Assembly (NCBI GenBank): GCA_949361645.1
Contig: OX442423.1
Location: 575,626 to 639,625, forward strand
Direction: 5' to 3'
DNA from: Spongilla lacustris
Lineage: Eukaryota; Porifera; Demospongiae; Spongillida; Spongillidae
DNA: 64,000 nt
Below the pieces are notes generated by a model that was not told where the DNA came from, searched no databases, and saw only the letters and a list, made by a program, of their open reading frames with translations. The translations under genes were made by a program, and so were the position numbers. Positions 1 through 11,181 of the stretch are shown piece after piece; the stretch's first letter is position 1; each line of letters starts with the position of its first letter.

Positions 1-1180
1 TCCGAACGGTTTAAGCTATCAACGTCCTATTTTCAATACTTCATACTACACCATTTCCCTATAGTAAAATACATTTTGGAGTCTTGCACTTGCTCCGTGC
101 CAGTATTGCAACGTTCGATACCCCACCGGGTTCAAACCCGCCATAACTTTCTGTAGGAATAATCAAATCGCTTCAAATTCGGTTTGTAGGTAGAGAGGTC
201 CTATACCTATCGATTTGTTCTGTTCGTTAATTTTTATGTCATCCGTTACGGAGATACAGTGGTGCAAAGTTGGTACATTTTTCCCGCTCGACTCGCGCCG
301 TTGTACGTACGCGAACCGCTTCCATTCACCGAAGACATGAATATTCAACTACATCCTGTGGGCTGGGACATTTATAACAACCACCCCACCCACTACCATA
401 GTCTGGGGACCTAGCTGAATTGTTTCCTGCAGAAGAAGCTTTGCGCTTCAAGTTTCGACGTTGACTTGAGCGTATGATTTCGAACGGTGCGAAGACGACA
501 AGATATAAGATCAATCCGACGAAGAAGTTTGAGAGCGGTAGCGATCTGTGGCAGATAGCTGCAGACGAGTAGTGGATCCCATAGTGGACAGCTGTGGAGT
601 ATGGAAGATAGCTGTGGAGCAGACAGTGGAGTAACTGCATGTGACCAGTACGCGGAGTGGACCCTACGGCAGACAGCAGTGGAATGAGCACCACAGCAGA
701 CGAAACCTAAAGCAGGCAGGCAGGCAGCTATGTAATGGACCCCAGAGGGAAAAGTTCACAACTATACTATCAACAAAGCCAGGCACAGCTGTGGAATGGA
801 TTCCACAGTGGAATCCAGAGTGCAGTACACAGCTGTAGAGACGGCAGACAGATCTATAGGTGTGTCCAGAAGACAGTGGAACAACTACCATCAACACTGT
901 ACTGTATGGAATGGACTCTACTGTAGACATCTATACTGTGTTGAGTGGGACCCTACTGAGTCAGTGGACCCTGCGGCAGACATCATATGGCAGGCAGACA
1001 ACTGTAGTGTGGTGGACCATATGGTAGAACTTCACAGCAGTGGACACTGACAGCTGAGATGCAGGCAGACAAGTATGTAACTTTGCAAGCAGTTGTGGAG
1101 TGCACTCTATAGCTATTCCTTACAGTGATCAGTGTCAGCCATGATGTGGTTTAGAATGGGCCCTACCCCTGTGCTAAGCC
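1..1180 (+). repeat. Left arm of the foldback element
   Basis: Outer about 300 bases are homologous to the arms of the small MITE at 9822-10630. The inner part (about 640-1100) is a degenerate repeat rich in TGGAATGGA and GTGGACC words that merges into the 115-bp array. Open frames here have mirror copies in the right arm and resemble no protein, so they are not annotated as genes. Confidence 0.85.
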
Positions 1181-3335
1181 CTACAACTATTCCTTATAGT
1201 GAACAGTGTCAACCATGGAGTGGGCCCTCTTACTAATGCAACCCACCCTACTCTGTACGATTGAGTGGACTCCACCCTACCCCCTGTGCTACGCCCTACA
1301 ACTATTCCTTACAGTGAACAGTGTCAACAATGGGAGTGGGCCCTCTTATCAATACACTCTACCCTACTCAGTACGATTGAGTGGACTCCACCCTACCCCC
1401 TGTGCTATGCCCTACAACTATTCCTTACAGTGAACAGTGTCAACAATGGAGTGGGCCCTCTTATCAATGCACTCTACCCTACTCTGTACGATTGAGTGGA
1501 CTCCACCCTAACCCCTGTGCTACGCCCTACAACTATTTCTTACAGTGAACAGTGTCAACAATGGAGTGGGCCCTCTTATCAATGCACTCTACCCTACTCT
1601 GTACGATTGAGTGGACTCCACCCTAACCCCTGTGCTACGCCCACAACTATTCCTTACAGTGAACAGTGTCAACAATGGAGTGGGCCCTCTTATCAATGCA
1701 CTCTACCCTACTCAGTACGATTGAGTGGACTCCACCCTAACCCCTGTGCTACGCACTACAACTATTCCTTACAGTGAACCCATGGAGTGGGCCCTCTTAT
1801 TAATGCACCCTACTCTGTACGATTGAGTGGACTCCACCCTACCCCCTGTGCTACGCCCTACAACTATTCCTTACAGCAAACAGTGTCAAACACGGAGTGG
1901 GCCCTCTTATTAATGCACTCCACCCTACTGTGTATGATTGAGTGGACTCCACCCTACCACCTGTGCTACGCCCTACAACTACACAGCGAACAGTGACAAC
2001 CATGGAGTGGGCCCTCTTATCAATGCACTCCACCCTACTCTGTACGATTGAGTGGACTCCACCCTACCCCCTGTGCTACGCCCTACAACTATTCCTTACG
2101 GACATCACCTTTTGAATGGACTCCATGCATCCTACAGTGTACATGTACGATTGAGTGGACTCCACCCTACCCCCTGTGCTACGCCCTACAACCAACTTTT
2201 CCTTACAGCAAACAGTGTCAACAATGGAGTGGGCCCTCTTATCAATGCACTCTACCCTACTCTGTACGATTGAGTGGACTCCACCCTACCCCCTGTGCTA
2301 CGCCCTACAACTATTCCTTACAGTGAACAGTGTCAACCATGGAGTGGGCCCTCTTAATAATGCACCCCACCCTACTCTGTACGATTGAGTGGACTCCACC
2401 CTACCTCCTGTGCTACGCCCTACAACTATTCCTTACAGTGAACAGTGTCAACCATGGTATTAATGCACTCTACCCTACTCAGTACGATTGAGTGGACTCC
2501 TCCCTACCCCCTGTGCTACACCCTACAACTATTCCTTACAGTGAACAGTGTCAACCATGGACTGGGCCCTCTTATTAATGCACCCCACCCTACTCTGTAC
2601 GATTGAGTGGACTCCACCCTACCCCCTGTGCTACGCCCTACAACTATTCCTTACAGCAAACAGTGTCAAACATGGACTGGGCCCTCTTATTAATGCACTC
2701 CACCCTACTGCGTATGATTGAGGGGACTCAACCCTACCACCTGTGCTACACCCTACAACTACACAGCGAAAAGTGACAACCATGGAGTGGGCCCTCTTAT
2801 TAATGCACTCTACCCACTCTGTACGATTGAGTGGACTCCACCCTAACCCCTGTGCTACGCCCTACAACCAACTATTCCTTACAGCAAACAGTGTCAACAA
2901 TGGAGTGGGCCCTCTTATTAATGCACTCCACCCTACTGTGTACGATTGAGTGGACTCCACCCTACTGTGTACGATTGAGTGGACTCCACCCTACCCCCTG
3001 TGCTACGCCCTACAACCAACTATTCCTTACAGCAAACAGTGTCAACCATGGAGTGGGCCTTCTTATTAATGCACTCCACCCTACCCCGTGCTATTCAGTG
3101 GGCTCCACCCTACCCATATGGCTGCGCCGTACAGCTGTTCCTTACAGTGATCACCCTCTTTTGAATGGACTCCACCCTACCCTGTACTATGGAGTGGACT
3201 CCATCCTACGACCCTGTACTGCACCCTACAGCTATTGTTTACAGTGAACAAAGTCAGCCATGGAGTGGACTCTCTTTGTAGTGGACTCCACCCTACCCCT
3301 TGTGCTGGTCCTACAGCTATCCCTTAATGATCACC
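1120..3335 (+). repeat. 115-bp satellite array, left arm orientation
   Basis: Roughly 19 tandem units of about 115 bp. A recognisable core in each unit is GGGCCCTCTTATCAATGCA followed by a GATTGAGTGGACTCCACCC block. Units vary by small indels, and one variant around 2096-2157 carries an unrelated insert (GGACATCACCTTTTGAATGG) that is also found, inverted, in the right array. Long overlapping reading frames arise because the repeat lacks stop codons. Confidence 0.9.
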
Positions 3336-4130
3336 TGAACACTTTTGTTGAACCTTATACTACATGTAAGACTGCTTCATGTACATGCGTATGAGTATAT
3401 CAAGTTTGCATATGCTATGCATAACTGTTCATGTACACGTACGTGTAGCTGTTGGTTACCCTATTTGTGTACATGTTGGCTGGTACATGAGCCTGTAGTA
3501 CCTCAAAAGGATATGTATAAACCTTACTAGCACTGACCAACAAAGATCACAGATAGGGCTAGTAATGATATTCACTGTTAGTACAACAGCTCCGCTTAGT
3601 GGTGAATGTCATTACTAGCCCTATCTATGATCTGGCTGCAGTATGGGGTACCTACTTGTAGTAGGCAAGGTACTACTAAGCTTACTTGGGTATGTTCAAT
3701 ACCTGACATGTTGAACATATGCAAAACGAAAACTTTATCATAGCAGTCATACATGCATGTACAACAAGGTTCAACAAAGGTAGGGCACAGCACAGAAGTC
3801 AAGGGTTCCACTCCATGTCTGACTACAACAGGGTTCACTGCAAAGTTGCACAGATGTCTGTGACACCCCCGGGGGTTCTCTACTATTAGGTCCACTCCAT
3901 CAGTCTTTTGGACATACATGTACATCTATGTGGAGTCCATTCCATAGCTATGCTGACAAATGTTTCTGAAAGTCGTGTTTTCCACCATTTAATATGGCTG
4001 TCTGCAGTAGGGTCTACTCGGTACAGTAAATGTCGTACCAAGCTAAACAGAACCACTTCACCCTTGCCATCCTGCTACATGTATACATGTATGACCACAC
4101 ACCCTTGCCAGCCTGCACCAAGCTGAGAAT
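3336..4130. repeat. Central spacer of the foldback element with its own hairpin
   Basis: Non-satellite sequence between the two arrays. It contains an inverted repeat (about 3544-3574 against 3602-3634, a GATAGGGCTAGTAATGA stem) and weaker outer pairing (about 3342-3372 against 3742-3785, around AAGGTTCAACAAA). The element is therefore palindromic to its centre at about 3588. No transposase-like coding sequence was recognised. Confidence 0.65.
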
Positions 4131-7100
4131 TGTAGTCGATAGGGTGGAGTCCACTCAATATCTCAGAGAGTCCACTCAAAAGAGGGTCCACTCCACGACT
4201 GACCATGTTCGCTGTAAACAACACAGGGGGTAGGGTGGAGTCCACTCAATCGTACTGAGTAGGGTAGAGTGCATTGATAAGAGGGCCCACTCCATGGTTG
4301 ACACTGTTCACTGTAAGGAATAGTTGTAGGGCGTAGCACAGGGGGTAGGGTGGAGTCCACTCAATCGTACAGAGTAGGGTAGAGTGCATTGATAAGAGGG
4401 CCCACTCCATGGTTGACACAGTTCGCTGTAAGGAATAGTTGTACGGCGTAGCACAGGGGGTAGGGTAGAGTCCACTCAATCGTACAGAGTAGGGTAGAGT
4501 GCATTGATAAGAGGGCCCACTCCATGGTTGACACTGTTTGCTGTAAGGAATAGTTGTACGGCGTAGCACAGGGGGTAGGGTGGAGTCCACTCAATCGTAC
4601 AGAGTAGGGTAGAGTGCATTGATAAGAGGGCCCACTCCATGGTTGACACTGTTTGCTGTAAGGAATAGTTGTACGGCGTAGCACAGGGGGTAGGGTGGAG
4701 TCCACTCAATCGTACAGAGTAGGGTAGAGTGCATTGATAAGAGGGCCCACTCCATTGTTGACACTGTTTGCTGTAAGGAATAGTTGTAGGGCGTAGCACA
4801 GGGGGTAGGGTGGAGTCCACTCAATCGTACAGAGTAGGGTGCATTAATAAGAGGGCCCACTCCATGGGTTCACTGTAAGGAATAGTTGTAGTGCGTAGCA
4901 CAGGGGTTAGGGTGGAGTCCACTCAATCGTACAGAGTAGGGTAGAGTGCATTGATAAGAGGGCCCACTCCATGGTTGACACTGTTTGCTGTAAGGAATAG
5001 TTGTACGGCGTAGCACAGGGGGTAGGGTGGAGTCCACTCAATCGTACAGAGTAGGGTAGAGTGCATTGATAAGAGGGCCCACTCCATTGTTGACACTGTT
5101 TGCTGTAAGGAATAGTTGTAGGGCGTAGCACAGGGGGTATAGGGTGGAGTCCACTCAATCGTACAGAGTAGGGTGCATTAATAAGAGGGCCCACTCCATG
5201 GGTTCACTGTAAGGAATAGTTGTAGTGCGTAGCACAGGGGTTAGGGTGGAGTCCACTCAATCGTACTGAGTAGGGTAGAGTGCATTGATAAGAGGGCCCA
5301 CTCCATTGTTGACACTGTTCACTGTAAGGAATAGTTGTGGGCGTAGCACAGGGGTTAGGGTGGAGTCCACTCAATCGTACAGAGTAGGGTAGAGTGCATT
5401 GATAAGAGGGCCCACTCCATTGTTGACACTGTTCACTGTAAGGAATAGTTGTAGGGCGTAGCATAGGGGGTAGGGTGGAGTCCACTCAATCGTACACAGT
5501 AGGGTAGAGTGCATTGATAAGAGGGCCCACTCCATGGTTGACACAGTTCGCTGCAAGGAATAGTTGTACGACGTAGCACAGGGGGTAGGGTGGAGTCGAC
5601 TGAATCGTACACAGTAGGGTGGGGTGCATTATTAAGAGGGCCCACTCCAGGGTTGACACTGTTTGCTGTAAGGAATAGTTGTAGGGCGTAGCACAGGTGG
5701 TAGGGTGGAGTCCACTCAATCGTACTGAGTAGGGTAGAGTGCATTGATAAGAGGGCCCACTCCACGGCTGACACTGTTCACTGTAAGGAATAGTTGTAGA
5801 GCGTAGCACAGGCGGTAGGGTGGAGTCCACTCAATCGTACAGGGTAGGATGGAGTGCATTAATAAGAAGGCCCACTCCATGGTTGACACTGTTCACTGTA
5901 AGGTATAGTTGTAGGGCGTAGCACAGGGGGTAGGGTGGAGTCCACTCAATCGTACAGAGTAGGGTAGAGTGCATTGATAAGAGGGCCCACTCCATTGTTG
6001 ACACTGTTTGCTATAAGGAATAGTTGTAGGGCGTAGCACAGGGGGTAGGGTGGACTCCACTCAATCGTATACAGAGTAGGGTAGAGTGCATTGATAAGAG
6101 GGCCCACTCCATGGTTGACACAGTTCGCTGTAAGGAATAGTTGTAGGGTGTAGCACAGGGGGTAGGGAGGAGTCCACTCAATCGTAAATGTACACTGTAG
6201 GATGGAGTCCTTTCAAACGGTGATCTCCGTAAGAATAGTTGTACGGCATAGTACAGGGGGTAGGGTGGAGTCCACTCAATCGTACAGGGTAGGATGGAGT
6301 GCATTAATAAGAAGGCCCACTCCATGGTTGACACTGTTCACTGTAAGGAATAGTTGTACGGCGTAGCACAGGCGGTAGGGTGGACTCCACTCAATCGTAC
6401 ACAGTAGGGTAGAGTGCATTGATAAGAGGGCCCACTCCATGGTTGACACAGTTCGCTGTAAGGAATAGTTGTACGGCGTAGCACAGGGGGTAGGGTGGAG
6501 TCGACTGAATCGTACAGAGTAGGGTGGGGTGCATTATTAAGAGGGCCCACTCCAGGGTTGACACTGTTTGCTGTAAGGAATAGTTGTAGGGCGTAGCACA
6601 GGTGGTAGGGTGGAGTCCACTCAATCGTACTGAGTAGGGTAGAGTGCATTGATAAGAGGGCCCACTCCACGGCTGACACTGTTCACTGTAAGGAATAGTT
6701 GTAGAGCGTAGCATAGGCGGTAGGGTGGTGTCCACTCAATCGTACAGGGTAGGATGGAGTGCATTAATAAGAAGGCCCACTCCATGGTTGACACTGTTCA
6801 CTGTAAGGTATAGTTGTAGGGCGTAGCACAGGAGGTAGGGTGGAGTCCACTCAATCGTACAGAGTAGGGTAGAGTGCATTGATAAGAGGGCCCACTCCAT
6901 TGTTGACACTGTTTGCTATAAGGAATAGTTGTAGGGCGTAGCACAGGGGGTAGGGTGGACTCCACTCAATCATATACAGAGTAGGGTAGAGTGCATTGAT
7001 AAGAGGGCCCACTCCATGGTTGACACAGTTCGCTGTAAGGAATAGTTGTAGGGTGTAGCACAGGGGGTAGGGTGGAGTCCACTCAATTGTAAATGTACAC

Positions 7101-8565
7101 TGTAGGATGGAGTCCTTTCAAACGGTGATCTCCGTAAGAATAGTTGTACGGCATAGTACAGGGGGTAGGGTGGAGTCCACTCAATCGTACAGGGTAGGAT
7201 GGAGTGCATTAATAAGAAGGCCCACTCCATGGTTGACACTGTTCACTGTAAGGAATAGTTGTAGGGCGTAGCACAGGCGGTAGGGTGGACTCCACTCAAT
7301 CGTACACAGTAGGGTAGAGTGCATTGATAAGAGGGCCCACTCCATGGTTGACACTGTTCACTGTAAGGAATAGTTGTAGGGCGTAGCACAGGGGGTAGGG
7401 TGGAGTCCACTCAATCGTACAGAGTAGGGTAGAGTGCATTAATAAGAGGGCCCACTCCATGGTTGACACTGTTCACTGTAAGGAATTGTTGTAGGGCGTA
7501 GCACAGGGTGCAGGGTGGAGTCCACTCAATCGTATACAGAGTAGGGTAGAGTGCATTGATAAGAGGGCCCACTCCATGGTTGACAAGGAATTGTTGTAGG
7601 GCGTAGCACAGGGGGTAGGGTGGAGTCCACTCAATCGTACTGAGTAGGGTAGAGTGCATTAATAAGAGGGCCCACTCCATGGTTGACACTGTTCACTGTA
7701 AGGAATAGTTGTACGGCGTAACACAGGGGGTAGGGTGGAGTCCACTCAATCGTATACAGAGTAGGGTAGAGTGCATTGATAAGAGGGCCCACTCCGTGGT
7801 TGACACAGTTCGCTGTAAGGAATAGTTGTAGGGTGTAGCAGAGGGGGTAGGGTGGAGTCCACTCAATCGTACTGAGTAGGGTGGAGTGCATTGATAAGAG
7901 GGCCCACTCCATGGTTGACACTGTTTGCTGTAAGGAATAGTTGTAGGGCGTAGCACAGGTGGGTAGGGTGGAGTCCACTCAATCGTAAATGTACACTGTA
8001 GGATGGAGTCCTTTCAAAGAGTGATCTCCGTAAGAATAGTTGTACGGCATAGCACAGGGGGTAGGGTGGAGTCCACTCAATCGTACAGGGTAGGATGGAG
8101 TGCATTAATAAGAAGGCCCACTCCATGGTTGACACTGTTCACTGTAAGGAATAGTTGTAGGGCGTAGCACAGAGGGTAGGGTGGAGTCCACTGAATCGTA
8201 CAGAGTAGGGTGGGGTGCATTATTAAGAGGGCCCATTCCAGGGTTGACACTGTTCACTGTAAGGAATAGTTGTAGGGCGTAGCACAGGGGGTAGGGTGGA
8301 GTCCACTCAATCGTACAGAGTAGGGTGGGGTGCATTAATAAGAGGGCCCACTCCATGGTTGACACTGTTCACTATAAGGAATAGTTGTAGGGCGTAGCAC
8401 AGGGGGTAGGGTGGAGTCCACTCAATCGTACAGAGTAGGGTGGGTTGCATTAGTAAGAGGGCCCACTCCATGGTTGACACTGTTCACTATAAGGAATAGT
8501 TGTAGGGCTTAGCACAGGGGTAGGGCCCATTCTAAACCACATCATGGCTGACACTGATCACTGTA
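4131..8565 (-). repeat. 115-bp satellite array, right arm, inverted, with a ~905-bp higher-order repeat
   Basis: About 38 units of the same 115-bp repeat as 1120-3335, in reverse orientation. It is about twice as long as the left array. The block about 5774-6678 is repeated at 6679-7583 (offset 905 bp), and part of it recurs at an offset of about 896 bp up to 8135. The landmark variant with AACGGTGATCTCCGTAAGA appears near 6220 and 7125, and with AGAGTGATCTCCGTAAGA near 8020. This indicates amplification of multi-unit blocks. Confidence 0.88.
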
Positions 8566-9768
8566 AGGAATAGCTATAGAGTGCACTCCACAACTGCTTG
8601 CAAAGTTACATACTTGTCTGCCTGCATCTCAGCTGTCAGTGTCCACTGCTGTGAGGTTCTACCATATGGTCCACCACACTACAGTTGTCTGCCTGCCATA
8701 TGATGTCTGCCGCAGGGTCCACTGACTCAGTAGGGTCCCACTCAACACAGTATAGATGTCTACAGTAGAGTCCATTCCATACAGTACAGTGTTGATGGTA
8801 GTTGTTCCACTGTCTTCTGGACACACCTATAGATCTGTCTGCCGTCTCTACAGCTGTGTACTGCACTCTGGATTCCACTGTGGAATCCATTCCACAGCTG
8901 TGCCTGGCTTTGTTGATAGTATAGTTGTGAACTTTTCCCTCTGGGGTCCATTACATAGCTGCCTGCCTGCCTGCTTTAGGTTTCGTCTGCTGTGGTGCTC
9001 ATTCCACTGCTGTCTGCCGTAGGGTCCACTCCGCGTACTGGTCACATGCAGTTACTCCACTGTCTGCTCCACAGCTATCTTCCATACTCCACAGCTGTCC
9101 ACTATGGGATCCACTACTCGTCTGCAGCTATCTGCCACAGATCGCTACCGCTCTCAAACTTCTTCGTCGGATTGATCTTATATCTTGTCGTCTTCGCACC
9201 GTTCGAAAACATACGCTCAAGTCAACGTCGAAACTTGAAGCGCAAAGCTTCTTCTGCAGGAAACAATTCAGCTAGGTCCCCAGACTATGGTAGTGGGTGG
9301 GGTGGTTGTTATAAATGTCCCAGCCCACAGGATGTAGTTGAATATTCATGTCTTCGGTGAATGGAAGCGGTTCGCGTACGTACAACGGCGCGAGTCGAGC
9401 GGGAAAAATGTACCAACTTTGCACCACTGTATCTCCGTAACGGATGACATAAAAATTAACGAACAGAACAAATCGATAGGTATAGGACCTCTCTACCTAC
9501 AAACCGAATTTGAAGCGATTTGATTACTCCTACAGAAAGTTATGGCGGGTTTGAACCCGGTGGGGTATCGAACGTTGCAATACTGGCACGGAGCAAGTGC
9601 AAGACTCCAAAATGTATTTTACTATAGGGAAATGGTGTAGTATGAAGTATTGAAAATAGGACGTTGATAGCTTAAACCGTTCGGAAGATATAGCGATTCA
9701 AAAGAGAAGCATTTTTATAACATTCTATATATATATGCGAAGGGCAGTTTTCTCGGAGACTGTCCCAT
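8506..9768 (-). repeat. Right arm and right terminus of the foldback element
   Basis: Reverse complement of bases 1-1180, continuing past 9685 to a terminus at 9738-9768 that ends ACTGTCCCAT next to a (TA)n tract. The terminus matches the TIR of the adjacent MITE with a few substitutions. Confidence 0.85.
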
Positions 9769-9821
9769 ATATATAATAATATATATATATATTAATTATA
9801 TATATATATATAATATAATAT

Positions 9822-10630
9822 GGGACAGTTTCCACGAAAATGGCCCTTCGTTTATAAGTATAAAATCATATAAAATTGCTTTGCATTTGAATCGTAATAA
9901 CTTCCGAATGATTAAGGCTATCAACTTCCTATTTTCAACACTTCATACCACACCGTTTCTCTACGGTAGAATACATTTTGGGGTCTTGCACTTGCTCCGT
10001 GCCAAAATTGCAACGTCAGATACCCCACCGGGTTCAAACTCAACATAACTTTCTGTAGGAGTTATGAAATCGCTTCAAATTTGGTTTGTAGGTGTAGAGG
10101 TCCTATACCTATCGATTTGTTCTGTTCGTTAATTTTTATGCCATCCGTTACTGAGATACAGTTGAACAAACTACGTGCACGTTTTCCCGCTTGATTCGCG
10201 CCAATGTTATAATCCCCGCCTCCCCATACATTGATTTGCCCAAATCATTGGCGCGAATCGAGCGCGAAAATGGGTACGTAGTTTGTTCAACTGTATCTCC
10301 GTAATGGATGGCATAAAAATCAACGAACAGAACAAATCGATAGGTATAGGACCTCTCCACCTACAAACCGAATTTGAAGCGATTTCATAACTCCTACAGA
10401 AAGTTATGTTGGGTTTGAACCCGGTGGGGTATCGGACGTTGCAATTCTGGCACGGAGCAAGTGCAAGACCCCAAAATGTATTTTACCGTAGAAAAATGGT
10501 GTGGTATGAAGTGTTGACAATAGAAAGTTGATAGCCTTAACCGTTCGGAAGTTATTACGATTCAAATACATAGCAATTTTATATTATTTTATACTTATAA
10601 ACGAAGGGCCATTTTCGTGGAAACTGTCCC
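9822..10630. mobile_element. Palindromic MITE related to the foldback element
   Basis: An 809-bp element that begins GGGACAGTTTCC and ends GGAAACTGTCCC. The two halves (about 9822-10205 and 10247-10630) are near-perfect reverse complements separated by a loop of about 40 bp. Its arms are homologous to the outer ~300 bp of the big element at 1-9768 (shared CTATACCTATCGATTTGTTC, GGGGTATCGRACGTTGCAA). It is flanked on both sides by (TA)n, so the target-site duplication cannot be resolved. No coding capacity; presumed non-autonomous. Confidence 0.85.
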
Positions 10631-11181
10631 ATATATATATATATATATCGAAAAACGTTGAATGCTAGGCCTACTCGTCTCCAATCAGCCATAACCAACG
10701 TCATTAGTATATGATATTTTGACGGTGAAACACAGCACATCTTTAAAAATCCTAGTGCAGGGCGATTCACCAATTCAGAAAAGTGGTTTCTTTCCTTTTC
10801 CCCAGAATTTCAATTGTGAGGTGTACGTTACTGCTGATGGATCCTTCTTGATGACAATTCGTTATCCTTTCTCCCTAGAAATGTATGTTCTTACTTGTTC
10901 AATCATCCCTGTCTTTGAACTGCTCTTAGCAAAATCTGTCAAAAAACTACCTTTGAACGCACTGGGCCATAATTGACGAAGGTGACGTTTATAGACAAGC
11001 TCGAGGATAATTTTGAAAATACGCCGCGCATGCGGATTGAAAGTACGCGATTTCGAAATGGCGTTAATTTACAAATCGCGTGGAACTTGTGCGTTGCTTA
11101 AGTAATAAACTTTAATTTAGAACATTTGCATTACATCCAAATTTAAACTCAGCATTGAATGAAAATACATTCATATTTTAG
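10631..11181. other. Non-coding stretch between MITE and gene A EGF exons
   Basis: Nothing recognised. If gene A has the same layout as gene B, this is intron upstream of its first visible EGF exon. I looked for signal-peptide and EMI exons here and found none. Confidence 0.4.

Larger units (their letters stand above)
1..9768. mobile_element. Giant foldback (long inverted repeat) element, left tip cut off by the window
   Basis: Bases 1 to about 1180 are the reverse complement of about 8506 to 9685. Position 1 pairs with 9685 and 1146 pairs with 8540, so there is no net indel across the arm, and I saw only about three substitutions. The right end runs on to a terminal motif at 9738-9768 (CGAAGGGCAGTTTTC...GACTGTCCCAT) that matches the end of the MITE at 9822-10630. 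The matching left tip lies before base 1. Inward of the arms are 115-bp satellite arrays in opposite orientation and a central spacer. This layout resembles Foldback/Galileo-type elements (long inverted repeats with internal tandem repeats), but I see no transposase, so the superfamily is undetermined. It probably sits in an intron or the 5' flank of receptor gene A. Confidence 0.85.

Noticed and set aside
326..694. Frame of 122 codons duplicated in both palindrome arms
   Set aside because: Present twice only because the arms are mirror copies; no similarity to a transposase or other protein that I can see.
1206..8365. Many overlapping open frames of 70-115 codons (WTPPYPLCYALQ-type proteins)
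   Set aside because: They are translations of the 115-bp satellite. As 115 is not a multiple of three, the same frame passes through all three readings of the unit. No gene structure.
10719..10976. 85-codon frame considered as a missing EMI or signal exon of gene A
   Set aside because: No EMI cysteine pattern, and the phases do not fit the following EGF exon.
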